This document shows positions 30,351 to 39,670 of a stretch of 64,000 nt of DNA, one piece after another (positions within the stretch are counted from its first letter, which is position 1; each line of letters opens with the position of its first letter). The notes beneath the pieces are model-generated. The model ran no database searches. It saw only the letters and a program-made list of their open reading frames with translations, and was not told the origin of the DNA. The DNA is taken from positions 1 through 64,000 of the forward strand of contig PKUK01000009.1 in assembly GCA_002869535.1 (NCBI GenBank), given 5' to 3'. The position numbers were made by a program, and so were the translations under genes. Source of the stretch: Arcobacter sp. GTDB taxonomy: Bacteria > Campylobacterota > Campylobacteria > Campylobacterales > Arcobacteraceae.

Positions 30351-32687
30351 ATGTCACTAGTCAACGATTACTTTTTACTATATCATGGAAAACATTGTGA
30401 GCAAAAAACCACATTTGGAACAGAACACTATAAAAATAGAGATGAATTCTTTGAAATAGCAGCTTTAGTTCTTGCACCAACAAGAAAAAACTATGAAAAA
30501 TATATATCTTTAGATAGCTTTAAAAAGTTAATTACAAATATCACAAACAAAGAAGTAAAAAGTTTAGATGATCTAAACCAACTCCAATTTTGTCTAATTG
30601 ATTCCATAGAAAAAGATACTACAAACTGTCAAATTGAAAAACTACATGAAAGCCTAGAATACCTTAAAAATGAACAAATCTTAGAGACATCAAATTTCAA
30701 TAAATTGATTTCTCTTTTTGACCCAAATGAACTAGGTCTTTGTGATGAAGAGTCAAAAGAAGAGATAATCCAAATAGATGAATCAAAATCATTTAAAGAG
30801 TTAAAAGTTGATTTTGAAGAGTTACTTCAAGAGTTACAAACTATTTTTAAATCTCAAGAGTACAAAGAAGAGCTAACTAGTACAAAAGAGTACCTAGAAA
30901 ACCAGAAATTCTCCATTGGAATTACAGGTGTTATGAATGCTGGTAAATCCACAATGTTAAATGCTCTTATGGGAGAAGAAATCCTTGGAAGTGCAGTTGT
31001 TCCAGAGACTGCAAATCTGACAATAGTAAAGCATGGTATTCCAGAAGCAAAAGTATTTTACTGGAACAAACAAGAGTGGGATAGAATAGAACAAGCCTCT
31101 AATCAATTGGATTCAATAAAAGAGTTTATAAAAGAGACTAAAAAAATCTTTGGAGATGATTTAGAAAAGTATATTAAAGAAGAATCATATAATGAGAAAG
31201 TTGATATTAAAAATCTTGCAGCTTATACTTCAGCAGAAGCTAGTGGTAAAAAGTGTAATTTAGTTAAATATGTAGAATTGAAATCTGATTTAAAGTTTTT
31301 AGAAGATGGAATAGAGATAGTTGATACTCCAGGACTAGATGACCCCGTTATTCAAAGGGAAGAGATAACAAAAGAGTACTTAAGTCAATGTGATTTAATG
31401 ATTCATTTAATGAATGTATCTCAAAGTGCTACTTTAAAAGATGTAGAGTTCATCATAGATGCCTTGCTTTATCAAAATGTAACTAAACTACTAATAGTAA
31501 TTACAAGAGCAGATACGGTTTCAAAAGAGCAGTTAGAAGAGGTAATTAACTACACAAAATCTTCAATTGAAGCTCAACTAAAAGCTCAAAACAAAGATAG
31601 TCAACTTGATTTTATACTTAGAAATATAAAGTTTATACCAATCTCTGGAAAAATGGCACTGTTACATAGAACAGGAAGAGAAAAAGAAGCCCTTGATGCA
31701 GGATTTAAAATAGAAGATACTGGTATTTTAGAGATTGAAGACTATTTAAGTGAGACATTGTTTGGAAAAAACTCTTCAAAAACTGACTTAATAATAAAAG
31801 GTGTAAAAACACAACTTAGAAAAACAGTAGAAAAAGAGATTAAATCTTTCAACTATGACTTGATTTTATTAAGTAAATCAAAAGAGGAACTACAAGCTGA
31901 CTTAAAAGAGTTTGCTAAGAAAAAATCCACAAATGAATCTATCTTTGAAGCTATGGAAGAAGATATAGCTGTTTATAAAAATGATGCAAAAAGTTATATT
32001 CTTACCCTAGAAACATTTTTAGAAAATGAACTATTAGACCTACAAGGAATAATCAGACAAAGAGTTTTTTCAGATGTAAAATACTCTTTTGAGAAGACAA
32101 AAAAACGTCCAGAATCAAAAAGAATAAAAGCTATTGTTGAAACTGCAATAAAAGATGGAATCGTTGATGTAATTAGAGATTATAGATATAAATTTATCAA
32201 AAAGTCTCAAAGTATTGGTGAAGTTTTTGGACAAAAGTACCAAGAAATGGGATTTTCTATAGGACATAAAAATGAGAGTTTTGATGCAAGAGGATTTTTT
32301 CAAAATGACTTTAAAAAAGGGTTTTTAACCTCCTCAAATGAAGTTTTAATAAACAAAATAATAAATGAAGTTGCAAAAAGTAAAGAGAGTAAACTATCAG
32401 AACTAGATAGAGCTATTCAAACATATATAAAAGATGAGTTTGATCCAATAGAAAAAAACATAAAACAAAAAGCAGAGAATGTTTCTAAAATATTAATAGA
32501 TAACTTCTTTAAACAAATTTCAGAACCATTAAAAGTTTTTGAGAAAAAACTCATAAAAGATGAAAAAACCTTAGAAGATAGAATCTCTTCTTTTGAAGAA
32601 AATGATTCAAAAAAAGATGAATTAACAATTGAAATTCACAAAAAAGTTAAAAAACTTGAATCTATAAACAAGGAACTTAAATCATGA
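30351..32687 (+). CDS. Dynamin-like GTPase, first of a tandem pair
   Basis: Large GTPase of 778 residues of the bacterial dynamin-like group. After about 185 residues of helical N-terminal region come the P-loop GVMNAGKST (193-201), the G3 motif DTPGLDD (near 324) and the G4 motif ITRAD (near 385). The rest is long charged helix and coiled coil, with a further lysine-rich tail. In Campylobacter jejuni two adjacent genes encode DLP1 and DLP2, which form a heterotetramer that tethers membranes; the arrangement here is the same. Overlaps the next gene by 4 nt. Confidence 0.85.
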   Translation: MSLVNDYFLLYHGKHCEQKTTFGTEHYKNRDEFFEIAALVLAPTRKNYEKYISLDSFKKLITNITNKEVKSLDDLNQLQFCLIDSIEKDTTNCQIEKLHESLEYLKNEQILETSNFNKLISLFDPNELGLCDEESKEEIIQIDESKSFKELKVDFEELLQELQTIFKSQEYKEELTSTKEYLENQKFSIGITGVMNAGKSTMLNALMGEEILGSAVVPETANLTIVKHGIPEAKVFYWNKQEWDRIEQASNQLDSIKEFIKETKKIFGDDLEKYIKEESYNEKVDIKNLAAYTSAEASGKKCNLVKYVELKSDLKFLEDGIEIVDTPGLDDPVIQREEITKEYLSQCDLMIHLMNVSQSATLKDVEFIIDALLYQNVTKLLIVITRADTVSKEQLEEVINYTKSSIEAQLKAQNKDSQLDFILRNIKFIPISGKMALLHRTGREKEALDAGFKIEDTGILEIEDYLSETLFGKNSSKTDLIIKGVKTQLRKTVEKEIKSFNYDLILLSKSKEELQADLKEFAKKKSTNESIFEAMEEDIAVYKNDAKSYILTLETFLENELLDLQGIIRQRVFSDVKYSFEKTKKRPESKRIKAIVETAIKDGIVDVIRDYRYKFIKKSQSIGEVFGQKYQEMGFSIGHKNESFDARGFFQNDFKKGFLTSSNEVLINKIINEVAKSKESKLSELDRAIQTYIKDEFDPIEKNIKQKAENVSKILIDNFFKQISEPLKVFEKKLIKDEKTLEDRISSFEENDSKKDELTIEIHKKVKKLESINKELKS

Positions 32688-34699
32688 GTATCTTAAATAG
32701 TTTTGTAAAAGAGTATGCTGACAAATTCTTTGAAAAAGAGGAAGTTTTTGAAACTGGTTTAGTAGGTGATATCAAGAAAGTAAGAGCAAGACTTTTAGAT
32801 GACAAGTTTTTACCATCTTTTCAACTAAGGTCAATATTAGATAAACAACTAAGACGGGCAAGATACCCTATGGAAGTAGCAATTACAGGGCAGTTTTCTT
32901 CAGGAAAATCAACATTTTTAAATGCCCTACTCTCTAAAAATATTTTACCAACGGGAATCACTCCCGTAACTTCAAAAGTAAACTTTTTAAATTATGGAGA
33001 AGAGTATAAACTTAAAATCACTTATTATTCAGGTGCTCAAGAGTTTGCTCCTATTGATGCAATCTCTGATTTTACAGATCAGCGTAAAGATGATATGAAA
33101 GATATCAAATATCTTACACTCTATGCTCCAATGGACATACTAAAAGATATCTCTTTTGTAGATACTCCAGGTCTTAATTCCCAAAGCCAAAGTGATACAG
33201 ATACTACAAGAAAAGTTCTAAGGGATGTTGGTGGTATTATTTGGCTAACACTTATAGATAATGCTGGTAAACAATCAGAAGCAGAAGTTCTTGAAGAGTA
33301 TATGGAGCAATTTAAAAATAAATCTCTTTGTGTACTTAATCAAAAAGATAAATTTACCCAAGAACAAATTGAAACAACTACTAATTATGTAAGAAAAAAG
33401 TTCTCAAAGTATTTTTCTCAAGTAACTCCAATCTCTGCAAAAATGGCACTTGAATCAAGAGCTCATCATAAAGATGTTCTTATTCAAGATGAGTATGAAA
33501 AATTTATATCTGAGTTTAAAAGTGATTTAAAAAATAATGATGTTGAATCATTAGAATTCTTTGAAAACAAATTTAAAGAGTACAAAAATACATTATCAAA
33601 AATAAATTTGGAAGATTCAAAAGATAATGCAAAACTTCTTGATGAATCAAATATTCAATTAGTAATTGATTTTATAAACAATACCATTAGACCACAAGCC
33701 CTTGAATCAAAAGAGTTCGCAATTAAAAGGGACCTTTTGGGTATTTGTGACATTTTAGTAAGTGAATATCAAAATATACTTAGTGTATATGATAGCCTTA
33801 TAGAGATACTAAGCTCATCAGAGAATGAAATCTTAAATGCCTTAGATGCAATACACAAAAAATACTCAAAAGAGTTATTTAATATCTATAATTCACTTGA
33901 AACTATTATGGAAAAAATGGCACATGAAACATATAAAAATATAAAAACAGTAAAAACCCATAGATATGAAAATAAAACTGGCTTTTTAAATAAAGAAAAC
34001 TATGCAAAAATAGAATATAACACCTATTGGATAGATAGTGACAATGTCTACAAAAATCTATTCTATGATGACCAAACTATAGATAAGATGTTTAAAAAGT
34101 CTATTAAAAACCTAAAACAAATAGAACTAAATGCAGATGAATCTTTTAGAGATGTTTATAGAATCATAAAAAGCAATGTTCACAGATGGCAAGAACCATA
34201 TGAACTAATCAAGAAAAATAGAGATGTAGCATCTGATGCTGAGTTTTCTACAACAAGACACTTTGCTGCAAAAGTTTATGAAAATGTATTAATATCTTAC
34301 CATAGAGCAATCTTAGAAAATATATCAGCCTTACGAAAAAAGTTTGCTTACTTTAATGGTGCGCTTTCATATAGTTATATTCAAACAACACAAGCAACTA
34401 TTGCTCACTTTGAACAACAAATTGCAGAATCAGTACTTTTATACGAAAAAGAACCAACAAAATTTTCAGTGTATCATCCAAGAGAAGATGAGATTCTTAC
34501 AAAATTAAAAGCAAACTTTGGATTTGAAAAAATCGAAGACTTTTTAACCTCAAAAAGAAACTACTTATTTAAGATTATCAAATACTCAAAAGAGCAATAT
34601 TTGGAAATAAATAAACAAAGAATCGAATTTGTTGAGTCAAAAAAAGGTGAATATATAAGCAAAATAGAAGATTTGAAAGAGATAAAAGAGGAAATTTAA
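32684..34699 (+). CDS. Dynamin-like GTPase, second of a tandem pair
   Basis: GTPase of 671 residues with P-loop GQFSSGKST (69-77), G3 DTPGLNS and G4 NQKDK, followed by a long helical stalk. It has a much shorter N-terminal region than its partner and starts inside the partner's stop codon (ATGA), so both are made in equal amounts. Expected to pair with the first protein at the inner face of the membrane. Confidence 0.85.
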   Translation: MSILNSFVKEYADKFFEKEEVFETGLVGDIKKVRARLLDDKFLPSFQLRSILDKQLRRARYPMEVAITGQFSSGKSTFLNALLSKNILPTGITPVTSKVNFLNYGEEYKLKITYYSGAQEFAPIDAISDFTDQRKDDMKDIKYLTLYAPMDILKDISFVDTPGLNSQSQSDTDTTRKVLRDVGGIIWLTLIDNAGKQSEAEVLEEYMEQFKNKSLCVLNQKDKFTQEQIETTTNYVRKKFSKYFSQVTPISAKMALESRAHHKDVLIQDEYEKFISEFKSDLKNNDVESLEFFENKFKEYKNTLSKINLEDSKDNAKLLDESNIQLVIDFINNTIRPQALESKEFAIKRDLLGICDILVSEYQNILSVYDSLIEILSSSENEILNALDAIHKKYSKELFNIYNSLETIMEKMAHETYKNIKTVKTHRYENKTGFLNKENYAKIEYNTYWIDSDNVYKNLFYDDQTIDKMFKKSIKNLKQIELNADESFRDVYRIIKSNVHRWQEPYELIKKNRDVASDAEFSTTRHFAAKVYENVLISYHRAILENISALRKKFAYFNGALSYSYIQTTQATIAHFEQQIAESVLLYEKEPTKFSVYHPREDEILTKLKANFGFEKIEDFLTSKRNYLFKIIKYSKEQYLEINKQRIEFVESKKGEYISKIEDLKEIKEEI

Positions 34700-34749
34700 T
34701 AGATTTAGACTTAAATTTCAGAATTTAGATAAGTTTAAGCAAAATACTA

Positions 34750-34778
34750 TTGACAATATAGAGTTTTTTTTATATTAT
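34750..34778 (+). promoter_or_regulatory. Promoter of the tRNA cluster
   Basis: TTGACA at 34750-34755 and TATTAT at 34773-34778 with 17 bp between; the first tRNA starts 16 nt later. All eight tRNA genes below run the same way with short spacers and are likely one transcript. Confidence 0.75.
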
Positions 34779-34794
34779 TTCAGTCCATTTTGAT

Positions 34795-34869
34795 TGGGGT
34801 ATCGCCAAGCGGTAAGGCCTCGGCTTTTGGTGCCGATATTCGCAGGTTCGAATCCTGCTACCCCATCCA
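34795..34869 (+). tRNA. tRNA-Gln (TTG)
   Basis: Acceptor stem TGGGGTA pairs with TACCCCA, T-loop GGTTCGAATCC is canonical and the anticodon loop reads CTTTTGG with anticodon TTG, decoding CAA. CCA is encoded. Confidence 0.95.
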
Positions 34870-34886
34870 TTATGTTTTTTTTATGT

Positions 34887-34973
34887 GCGAGTGTGGCGGA
34901 ATAGGTAGACGCGTGGGACTTAAAATCCCATTCCGGTTTCGGAGTGTGAGTTCGATTCTCACCATTCGCACCA
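34887..34973 (+). tRNA. tRNA-Leu (TAA)
   Basis: Class II tRNA with a long variable arm. Acceptor GCGAGTG pairs with CATTCGC; anticodon TAA in GGACTTAAAATCCC decodes UUA leucine, so it is not an ochre suppressor. CCA encoded. Confidence 0.95.
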
Positions 34974-34980
34974 TAAAAGA

Positions 34981-35057
34981 GCGGGAGTAGCTCAGTTGGC
35001 TAGAGCTTCTGCCTTCCAAGCAGATTGTCGCGAGTTCGAGTCTCGTCTCCCGCTCCA
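34981..35057 (+). tRNA. tRNA-Gly (TCC)
   Basis: Acceptor GCGGGAG pairs with CTCCCGC; anticodon TCC in CTGCCTTCCAAGCAG. CCA encoded. Confidence 0.94.
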
Positions 35058-35070
35058 CTTTATATGTAAT

Positions 35071-35146
35071 GACCCGTTAGCTCAGCTGGTAGAGCATCTC
35101 CCTTTTAAGGAGGTGGCCAATGGTTCGAATCCATTACGGGTCACCA
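35071..35146 (+). tRNA. tRNA-Lys (TTT)
   Basis: Acceptor GACCCGT pairs with ACGGGTC; anticodon loop CTTTTAA gives anticodon TTT. CCA encoded. Confidence 0.94.
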
Positions 35147-35163
35147 TTACAATTATTTTATAC

Positions 35164-35240
<77 letters not shown>

Positions 35241-35255
35241 AAATTTAGCCATAGT

Positions 35256-35332
35256 GTCAAGGTAGCTCAGCTGGCTAGAGCGCTGGTCTCATAAGCCGGA
35301 GGTCGGGAGTTCAAGTCTCCCTCTTGACACCA
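35256..35332 (+). tRNA. tRNA-Met elongator (CAT)
   Basis: Acceptor GTCAAGG pairs with TCTTGAC; anticodon CAT. It lacks initiator features, so elongator Met is most likely; tRNA-Ile2 with a lysidine-modified CAT cannot be excluded by eye. CCA encoded. Confidence 0.85.
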
Positions 35333-35344
35333 TTTCTAACACAC

Positions 35345-35421
35345 GCTGGTGTAGCTCAGTTGGCTAGAGCAGCTGATTTGTAATCAGCAGGTCGGGGGTT
35401 CAACTCCCTTCACCAGCTCCA
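35345..35421 (+). tRNA. tRNA-Thr (TGT)
   Basis: Acceptor GCTGGTG pairs with CACCAGC; anticodon TGT in GCTGATTTGTAATCAGC. CCA encoded. Confidence 0.94.
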
Positions 35422-35453
35422 TTAATACAAATTACACACCTAATAACAAAAAT

Positions 35454-35542
35454 AGAGAGTTGCCAGAGTTGGTCGAATGGACCGGTTTTGAAAACCGGCG
35501 AGGTTCACGCCTCCGAGGGTTCGAATCCCTTGCTCTCTGCCA
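35454..35542 (+). tRNA. tRNA-Ser (TGA)
   Basis: Class II tRNA with a long variable arm; acceptor AGAGAGT pairs with GCTCTCT; anticodon TGA in ACCGGTTTTGAAAACCGG decodes UCA. CCA encoded. It is the tRNA whose codon (TCA) appears to be replaced by TAA in nuoH, but its anticodon is normal. Confidence 0.94.
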
Positions 35543-35659
35543 CTATTTTCTATATACAAATAGAACTTAACTTAATAATAAAAATTAACTTAATAAAAAT
35601 AAATAGTAATATAAATTAATTTATGCTATATTTCCATAAAAATTTCATATTAAGGATAA

Positions 35660-37126
35660 ATGTTGAATTGTTTTTTAAGAATATTTTTAATAACAATAAC
35701 TTTTTCTACTATATTATTTGCAAATATTCAAAAAGACAAAATTTATAATGTTGCTGTATTTAAAAACTGGATGCCATATTATTCTGTTAATAACAAACAA
35801 AAACCAAGTGGATTTGCAGTTGATATTTTTGAAGAAATAGCAAAAGATATAGGTATAAAATATACGTATATAATTGTTGAAAATTGGAATGATTTTTGGC
35901 CCTTAGTTGATAGTGGTAAAGTTGATATAATACCGGATATAAGTGCTACAAAAAATAGAAAAAAATCTTTACTCTTTTCTGATCCTACAAATACTTTTGA
36001 GATAACTATATACAAAAGAGCTACTGCTAAAAAGTTAAAACAAATTAATGATTTTTATAATAAAACTGTAGCTGTTGTTAATAAAAATGTTGGGGTAAGT
36101 GTAATGAAAAGATACCCTCAAATTAAAACAAAAGTATTTGACAATAGATTTGATGCATTTTATGCACTACTTTCAGGTGAAGTTGATGGGATTTGTTATC
36201 CAAGACCTTTAACTAATTATTCATTAAGAAAACTAAACTTAGATGACAAAATTATACCATTGAGTGAAAATCTTTTTGAGATAAAAAGGTCTATGGGGGT
36301 TATATCTCATAATATTGAATTAGTAGATAAAATTAATCAATCAATATCAAAGATAAAAGAGAATAGAAGATATGCCGTAATATATAAAAAATGGTTTGAA
36401 AAAGAGAAAAATTTTGAGTTCTCTTATGAACAAATTTTTTATTTGGTAGTTATTGTAACCCTTATTATAATGGGAATTATGTCATTAATTATATTTTATG
36501 GTATTAGAAAAAAATGGCTAATTACCGAAAAAGGACTAAAACAAGAGTTAGATATACGTACTACAAAATTAGAAGAAGCCAATGAAGAATTAAAAAAATT
36601 AGCAAGAATAGATTATTTGACAAATATATTTAATAGAAGACATTTTTTTGATATAAGTAAAAAGTACTTTGAAATATCAAAACGTAATAATACAAAGTTG
36701 TGTATTATTTCACTAGATTTAGATAAATTTAAAGCTATCAATGATACCTATGGACATAAAGTGGGAGATATGGTCTTAATAGAGTTTACTAAAATAGTAG
36801 ATTTATTTATGAGAAAAAGTGATCTTTTTGGGCGTATAGGAGGAGAAGAGTTTTCAATACTTCTTCAAAATACCACTATTGAAGATACTTTGATAGTATC
36901 TGAAAAAATAAGAAAAAAAGTTGAAAGTACAAGCCTTAAATATGAAGATAAAACTGTACAATTTACTGTAAGTATGGGTATTGTTCAACTAATAAGTGAA
37001 AATACAGTAGACGAACTCCTAGAAAAATCTGATTTAGCTTTATATCAAGCAAAAGAGAATGGAAGAAATACAATTGTAAAATATGATTCAAAAATTGCAG
37101 ATAATTACAAAAACAAGAAATCATAA
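35660..37126 (+). CDS. SBP3-type sensor diguanylate cyclase
   Basis: Membrane-bound GGDEF protein of 488 residues. Signal or anchor helix 1-22; family-3 periplasmic binding domain about 28-250 (VAVFKNWMPYYSV, FAVDIFEEIAKDIG); membrane helix about 263-288; short coiled coil; GGDEF domain with the active site GGEEF at 394-398 and an RKSD I-site five residues before it. Predicted to make c-di-GMP in response to a small periplasmic ligand. Its stop overlaps the next start by one base (TAATG). Confidence 0.87.
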   Translation: MLNCFLRIFLITITFSTILFANIQKDKIYNVAVFKNWMPYYSVNNKQKPSGFAVDIFEEIAKDIGIKYTYIIVENWNDFWPLVDSGKVDIIPDISATKNRKKSLLFSDPTNTFEITIYKRATAKKLKQINDFYNKTVAVVNKNVGVSVMKRYPQIKTKVFDNRFDAFYALLSGEVDGICYPRPLTNYSLRKLNLDDKIIPLSENLFEIKRSMGVISHNIELVDKINQSISKIKENRRYAVIYKKWFEKEKNFEFSYEQIFYLVVIVTLIIMGIMSLIIFYGIRKKWLITEKGLKQELDIRTTKLEEANEELKKLARIDYLTNIFNRRHFFDISKKYFEISKRNNTKLCIISLDLDKFKAINDTYGHKVGDMVLIEFTKIVDLFMRKSDLFGRIGGEEFSILLQNTTIEDTLIVSEKIRKKVESTSLKYEDKTVQFTVSMGIVQLISENTVDELLEKSDLALYQAKENGRNTIVKYDSKIADNYKNKKS

Positions 37127-37482
37127 TGATAGAGTTAGAATATAGTGATGTATTTAATAAAACAATAGAAAAATTACAATTTTCAAAGAATCTAATAAAA
37201 CACCCATATAATGAGAAATCACTTTTTGCCATTTTAGTAGATGGCAAATCAATGGAACCTCTTATAAATGATAGGGCAATTGTAGTTGCTGACTTATCAA
37301 ATAAAACTTTAAAAAATGATGGGATATATTTAGTTTATTACAATAATAAAATGTGGATTAAAAGATATAATATAGAAAAGGATACCTTCTTTTCCATCAA
37401 TCCCGCTTTTTCCCATCTTATTTATAAAAAAGAAGAGATTCATATAGTAGCAAAAGTCTTACTTACTTTTACAAATTTATAA
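37126..37482 (+). CDS. S24/LexA-like peptidase-domain protein without HTH
   Basis: Protein of 118 residues that matches the C-terminal S24 (LexA/CI) fold: the serine motif is DGKSMEPLI (Ser near 47) and the second catalytic position corresponds to MWIKRYN (Lys near 85). No DNA-binding domain is present, and there is no room for one before the overlapping upstream gene. Function unknown; coupled to the diguanylate cyclase. Confidence 0.6.
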   Translation: MIELEYSDVFNKTIEKLQFSKNLIKHPYNEKSLFAILVDGKSMEPLINDRAIVVADLSNKTLKNDGIYLVYYNNKMWIKRYNIEKDTFFSINPAFSHLIYKKEEIHIVAKVLLTFTNL

Positions 37483-37866
37483 TCTAATATTTCTTTGTAA
37501 ATAAATTATCATATCTTTATTTATAAATGCCAATCCTTGAAGTGACTTTTCACTTGCTTTAATTTTGATTATTGAATTAATATAATGTTCTAACTTATCT
37601 GTTAACTTTTTATCCTTGACTAAAAGAATAATTTTTGCTGATGTTTTATTTATCTCTCTTATTTGTTTATCTATATTTGATGATTCAAGCGATAATATAT
37701 CTTCAGTTAATTTTGAAAACAGTTCTAATTTTGTATTTCTTATCCACCTATTTTGTTCCATTTTATTGTTAATTTTTGTAGAAATAAGTGTATCTACTAC
37801 TTTAGAAGCCACAGCTCCTACAAGAGCACTTTTTGCAAGTGAAGTAAATAATGTCAAATTTAACAT
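37477..37866 (-). CDS. Hypothetical protein with N-terminal hydrophobic helix
   Basis: Protein of 129 residues of no recognised family. A small hydrophobic, alanine-rich segment (about 8-30) is followed by charged helices. It converges on the S24-like gene with a 6-nt overlap and diverges from the Fur-box region that starts the metal locus; AAGGAT lies 5-10 nt before its ATG, so it could share the Fur-controlled region. Confidence 0.55.
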   Translation of the reverse strand: MLNLTLFTSLAKSALVGAVASKVVDTLISTKINNKMEQNRWIRNTKLELFSKLTEDILSLESSNIDKQIREINKTSAKIILLVKDKKLTDKLEHYINSIIKIKASEKSLQGLAFINKDMIIYLQRNIRL

Positions 37867-37919
37867 GCAAATCCTTTCATTTTTTTGATTATATGAATTA
37901 AAAACTTAATACTTTATTA

Positions 37920-37940
37920 TAATGATAATAAGTATCATTA
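37920..37940 (+). promoter_or_regulatory. Fur box in divergent intergenic region
   Basis: A symmetric site with arms TAATGATA and TATCATTA around a 5-nt centre. It lies between the minus-strand hypothetical at 37866 and the rightward metal operon, so it could control both. Confidence 0.72.
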
Positions 37941-37962
37941 ATATATACTTAAGTTTTTAAAA

Positions 37963-37988
37963 TGTATAATTTTGATAATCATAATTAA
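37963..37988 (+). promoter_or_regulatory. Promoter and second Fur-like site of the metal operon
   Basis: An extended -10 TGTATAAT lies at 37963-37970, followed at once by TTTGATAATCATAATTA, a Fur-like sequence that would cover the transcription start. The first gene begins at 37998. Confidence 0.6.
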
Positions 37989-37997
37989 GGTTAATAT

Positions 37998-38147
37998 ATG
38001 AAAAATATATCTTGTAATCAAAATGATGAAAAGAAATCTCTTCATCAAAAAAGTGTAAAGATTCATAACAATCTATGGATAGTCTATTGGTCTACACTTC
38101 TACTTACTGTTTGTATGCTCTTTATAAAAGATTTTATTAATGCATAA
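37998..38147 (+). CDS. Small single-helix membrane protein
   Basis: Open frame of 49 residues with AAGG 9 nt before the ATG; a polar, lysine-rich first half and a hydrophobic helix (about 29-44, IVYWSTLLLTVCMLF). Its end overlaps the start of the Fur-family gene by 8 nt, which supports it as a real, coupled gene. No family recognised. Confidence 0.6.
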   Translation: MKNISCNQNDEKKSLHQKSVKIHNNLWIVYWSTLLLTVCMLFIKDFINA

Positions 38148-38592
38148 AAAAGAAGTTACTAGCTTTGATATTGCATTAAAAAATTTTAGACAACATATTA
38201 CAAATTTGAATTTAAAAAATACTATTCAAAAAGATTACATTTTAAAAGTACTATATTATTCAAAAAAACATCTGACAGCTGATGAAATTGAGGCTGAACT
38301 ACTACTAAAATACAATATAAACATATCAACAACAACTGTTTACAAAGCTTTAAAACTTTTAGAAAAACTCAATATTATTTCTTCTCTTGAAGTTTTAGAG
38401 AGTGCAAAGTGTTATGAATTGAACTCAAACTTACCCCACGGACATTTAATATGTACAGTTTGTCATTCAATAATTGAGTTTAAAGACAACTCAATAGATA
38501 ATATACAATTAAAAATAGCAAATACTCATGCTTTTACTTTAACTAATCAGGTTATGACAATATATGGATACTGTCAAAAATGTCAAACATAA
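38140..38592 (+). CDS. Fur-family metal-responsive regulator
   Basis: Protein of 150 residues with the Fur winged helix (TADEIEAELLLKYNINISTTTVYKALKLL, about 47-80), the metal-sensing segment HGHLICTVCHSIIEF (about 105-119) with the first CxxC, and a second CxxC in GYCQKCQ at the C-terminus, the pair that binds structural zinc. Whether it senses iron, peroxide or zinc cannot be told. Its position at the head of the iron locus and between Fur-like boxes suggests local and self control. Confidence 0.85.
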   Translation: MHKKEVTSFDIALKNFRQHITNLNLKNTIQKDYILKVLYYSKKHLTADEIEAELLLKYNINISTTTVYKALKLLEKLNIISSLEVLESAKCYELNSNLPHGHLICTVCHSIIEFKDNSIDNIQLKIANTHAFTLTNQVMTIYGYCQKCQT

Positions 38593-38601
38593 TATTATTT
38601 A

Positions 38602-38618
38602 TTGATAATGATTACAAA
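38602..38618 (+). promoter_or_regulatory. Possible Fur-like site before the HMA-like gene
   Basis: TTGATAATGATTACAAA resembles half to two thirds of the Fur consensus. It lies in the 83-nt gap between the regulator and the next gene and could give a second promoter. Confidence 0.4.
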
Positions 38619-38674
38619 TTTATAATAAGTAATTATTAAGACAAAATCTATAAAATATAAACAAAGGAAATAAT

Positions 38675-38989
38675 TTGATTACTACACAAGATATTGTTAA
38701 TATAGCTAGTTTTTTTACAATAATTGCACATACTCCTGGAAGACTTAGAGTAAGAGTAAATCCAGAAATTAAAAATATAGAAGGAAACTTATCCTTAGAA
38801 GATATTGAAAATTTACCAAAAAAAATAGATGGAATAACAAATATCAAGATTAATAAAATAATTGCATCTGTAACAATTACATATGATCCAAATGTGTTTA
38901 GTCCAACTATTTGGGAAGATTTAGTTAATAATAGAAATATTGATGAAATATCTATTTTAATAAATAAATTAGCAAAGGAGGTTATATAA
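38675..38989 (+). CDS. HMA-like protein with HTPGRLRVR motif (FezC-like)
   Basis: Protein of 104 residues with the beta-alpha-beta pattern of a heavy-metal-associated domain but, in place of the usual CxxC, an arginine motif HTPGRLRVRV near residue 19. A replacement of CxxC by arginines is described for proteins of ferrosome (Fez) clusters. TTG start with AAGGAAA upstream. It directly precedes a ferritin-like gene and shares the arginine-type motif with the P1B ATPase N-terminus. Name by analogy only. Confidence 0.6.
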   Translation: MITTQDIVNIASFFTIIAHTPGRLRVRVNPEIKNIEGNLSLEDIENLPKKIDGITNIKINKIIASVTITYDPNVFSPTIWEDLVNNRNIDEISILINKLAKEVI

Positions 38990-39667
38990 TTGGAAACAAA
39001 CCTTGATCAAGAACTATTAACATCTGCAAGAGTAGATATTAATAGTGAAATTCCCATAACTACACAAATTCTTAGAATTGCTGTTTATGATGAGTTTAAA
39101 GCTTATGAAACATATACTAAGATAATTGAGTATTTTGGATTAGTACAACCTTTTGTAAATATTAAAGAGGCAGAAGCCATCCATTATGGAGTACTTATAA
39201 AACTAATGGAAAAATATGGGGTTGAAATACCTACAAATGATTGGTATTCTAAAATTGAAATTCCAAATACCTTAATAGAGTGCTGTGAAATGGGAGTTGC
39301 CGCAGAAATTAATAATATCGCTATGTATAATAATTTGTTAAGTCATGTGACACAAGATGATATTAAAAATGTGCTTTATCAACTTCAAGCTGCATCTTAC
39401 AATAATCATCTTCCAGCATTTAGAAACTGTGTACTTATGCATTATAATAGCAGTGAAAACCAGACTTTTAATCAAGAAGATATGATGGAAAAGTTAGGTG
39501 AATACCAAGGTATATTAGATGATATTATGTCAGGAAATATAGATGAAGACTCTATTACAAAAATATTTTCTAAATTGAATTTATCAATGACAAGTGGAGC
39601 CGTTTTTGGTGGTGCAATTATAGCACTTATGAATAGTTATATTTCAAACAAACAAAACAAGGAGTAG
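38990..39667 (+). CDS. Ferritin-like (DUF2202-type) protein
   Basis: Protein of 225 residues with four-helix ferritin-like spacing of ligands: Glu in YDEFKAYETY, ExxH-like EAEAIHYG, Glu in CCEMGVAAEINN and His in NNHLPAFRNC. C-terminal segment is hydrophobic (about 200-217) and could anchor it to a membrane. TTG start just after an AGGAGG site. A role in iron oxidation or storage is inferred from the fold and the neighbours. Confidence 0.68.
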   Translation: METNLDQELLTSARVDINSEIPITTQILRIAVYDEFKAYETYTKIIEYFGLVQPFVNIKEAEAIHYGVLIKLMEKYGVEIPTNDWYSKIEIPNTLIECCEMGVAAEINNIAMYNNLLSHVTQDDIKNVLYQLQAASYNNHLPAFRNCVLMHYNSSENQTFNQEDMMEKLGEYQGILDDIMSGNIDEDSITKIFSKLNLSMTSGAVFGGAIIALMNSYISNKQNKE

Positions 39668-39670
39668 AAA

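Noticed and set aside
37126-37482. Prophage repressor
   Set aside because: Only the S24 domain is present, with no DNA-binding domain and no phage genes nearby.
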